DNA of 5,551 nucleotides from Candidatus Krumholzibacteriia bacterium. Its GTDB lineage: Bacteria; Krumholzibacteriota; Krumholzibacteriia; LZORAL124-64-63. Shown in pieces: positions 5,050 to 5,551 of the stretch (position 1 is the first letter of the stretch; each line of letters opens with the position of its first letter). The notes beneath the pieces are model-generated. The model saw nothing but the letters and a program-made list of their open reading frames with translations, was not told where the DNA came from and ran no database searches. The position numbers and the translations under genes are program-made. Where the stretch lies: positions 1-5,551 of the forward strand of contig JAOZJV010000269.1 in assembly GCA_029935695.1 (NCBI GenBank), given 5' to 3'.

Positions 5050-5551
5050 TTAATCGTTGAAACTGCGGGAGCTGACATTCATCAGCAGGCCCACCAAAAT
5101 GGAACTGGTCAGCAGATTGGACCCGCCATAGCTGATCAAAGGCAGCGGCAAACCGGTGACCGGCATGAGCCCCGTAGTGATGGCCACATTGGTGACCACA
5201 TGGAAAACAAAGTAGGAAACCACTCCGATAGCCACAAATCGAGAAAAAGGTTGCCGGGCCAAAGTTGCGTGAAGAATACCACGCCACAACAACAGAAGAA
5301 AAATCATCAGCAGAAAAACCGCTCCGAAGAAACCAAGTTCCTCGCCAATGACCGAGAAAATGAAATCTGTGTGGCGTTCGGGTAAAAAAGCCAATCCCTT
5401 TTGGGTTCCCTGAAGATAATGGGTGCCGAACAAGCCCCCTGTGCCAATGGCCACCTTGGACTGGATGGCCTGGTAACCCGCACCGAAAGCATCACGGGTG
5501 GGGTCGAAAAAAGTGAGAATGCGTTCTTGCTGGTAACCCTTCAGTTTGTCA
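5050..5551 (-). CDS. rodA: Peptidoglycan polymerase RodA (C-terminal part; N-terminus beyond window)
   Basis: RodA is a SEDS-family membrane glycosyltransferase. It polymerises lipid II during side-wall growth together with a class B penicillin-binding protein (PBP2/MrdA) in the Rod complex. The window holds the last 166 residues, entering in frame at 5550 and ending in TAA (5050-5052); full-length RodA is about 370. Recognisable segments are FFDPTRDAFGAGYQAIQS, GTGGLFG, LPERHTDFIFSVIGEELG and the C-terminal GLPLPLISYGGSNLLTS, all typical of RodA. The last three or so membrane helices are present. A shorter frame opening at a GTG at 5454 is only an internal codon (the Val of SKVAIG), not a start. 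In many bacteria mrdA lies directly before rodA, but that would be outside this window. lgt follows after 33 bp, so the two are probably cotranscribed. Confidence 0.97.
   Translation of the reverse strand, partial: DKLKGYQQERILTFFDPTRDAFGAGYQAIQSKVAIGTGGLFGTHYLQGTQKGLAFLPERHTDFIFSVIGEELGFFGAVFLLMIFLLLLWRGILHATLARQPFSRFVAIGVVSYFVFHVVTNVAITTGLMPVTGLPLPLISYGGSNLLTSSILVGLLMNVSSRSFND

Overview
The window is a compact bacterial chromosomal segment of housekeeping genes, and every gene I can support lies on the minus strand. Read in the direction of transcription (high to low coordinates), the order is: the C-terminal part of rodA (cut by the window edge), lgt, aroE, a comF-family gene, pgk, secG, tRNA-Leu(GAG), a strong terminator, and then a lysine-rich repeat gene whose C-terminus runs off position 1. 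The close packing, the secG-tRNA-Leu(GAG) pairing (also known in E. coli as secG-leuU) and the family motifs suggest a Gram-negative, probably proteobacterial genome of moderate GC. I cannot fix the lineage further. A deep-branching proteobacterial group is possible but is only a guess.

Region 5551-3327 (rodA, lgt, aroE, comF) looks like one transcription unit. The gaps are about 33 bp (rodA-lgt), an 8-nt overlap (lgt-aroE) and 32 bp (aroE-comF). It combines cell elongation (RodA), lipoprotein maturation (Lgt), the shikimate pathway (AroE) and a ComF-type phosphoribosyltransferase-like protein. AroE and Lgt both depart from the E. coli forms at recognisable motif positions.

Region 2542-652 holds pgk, secG and tRNA-Leu. 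Each of the two protein genes is preceded by a TTGACA hexamer that overlaps the stop codon of the gene before it, so each may have its own promoter. The tpiA gene that often sits between pgk and secG is absent here; only 102 bp separate the two. The secG message probably runs through the tRNA and ends at a 19-bp perfect inverted repeat with A/T tails (607-648), which could terminate transcription in both directions.

Region 605-1 is a separate unit. A good sigma70-type promoter (TTGACA, 18 bp, AATAAT) lies just beyond the terminator, followed by a leader of about 130 nt with a hairpin and an overlapping short reading frame. Then comes a gene for a very basic histone-H1/AlgP-like protein built from KKVA/KKKVA repeats. 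Its DNA shows a 69-bp (23-residue) higher-order repeat. This gene and its leader are the least ordinary part of the window. I see no mobile element, CRISPR array or clearly new multi-gene system.
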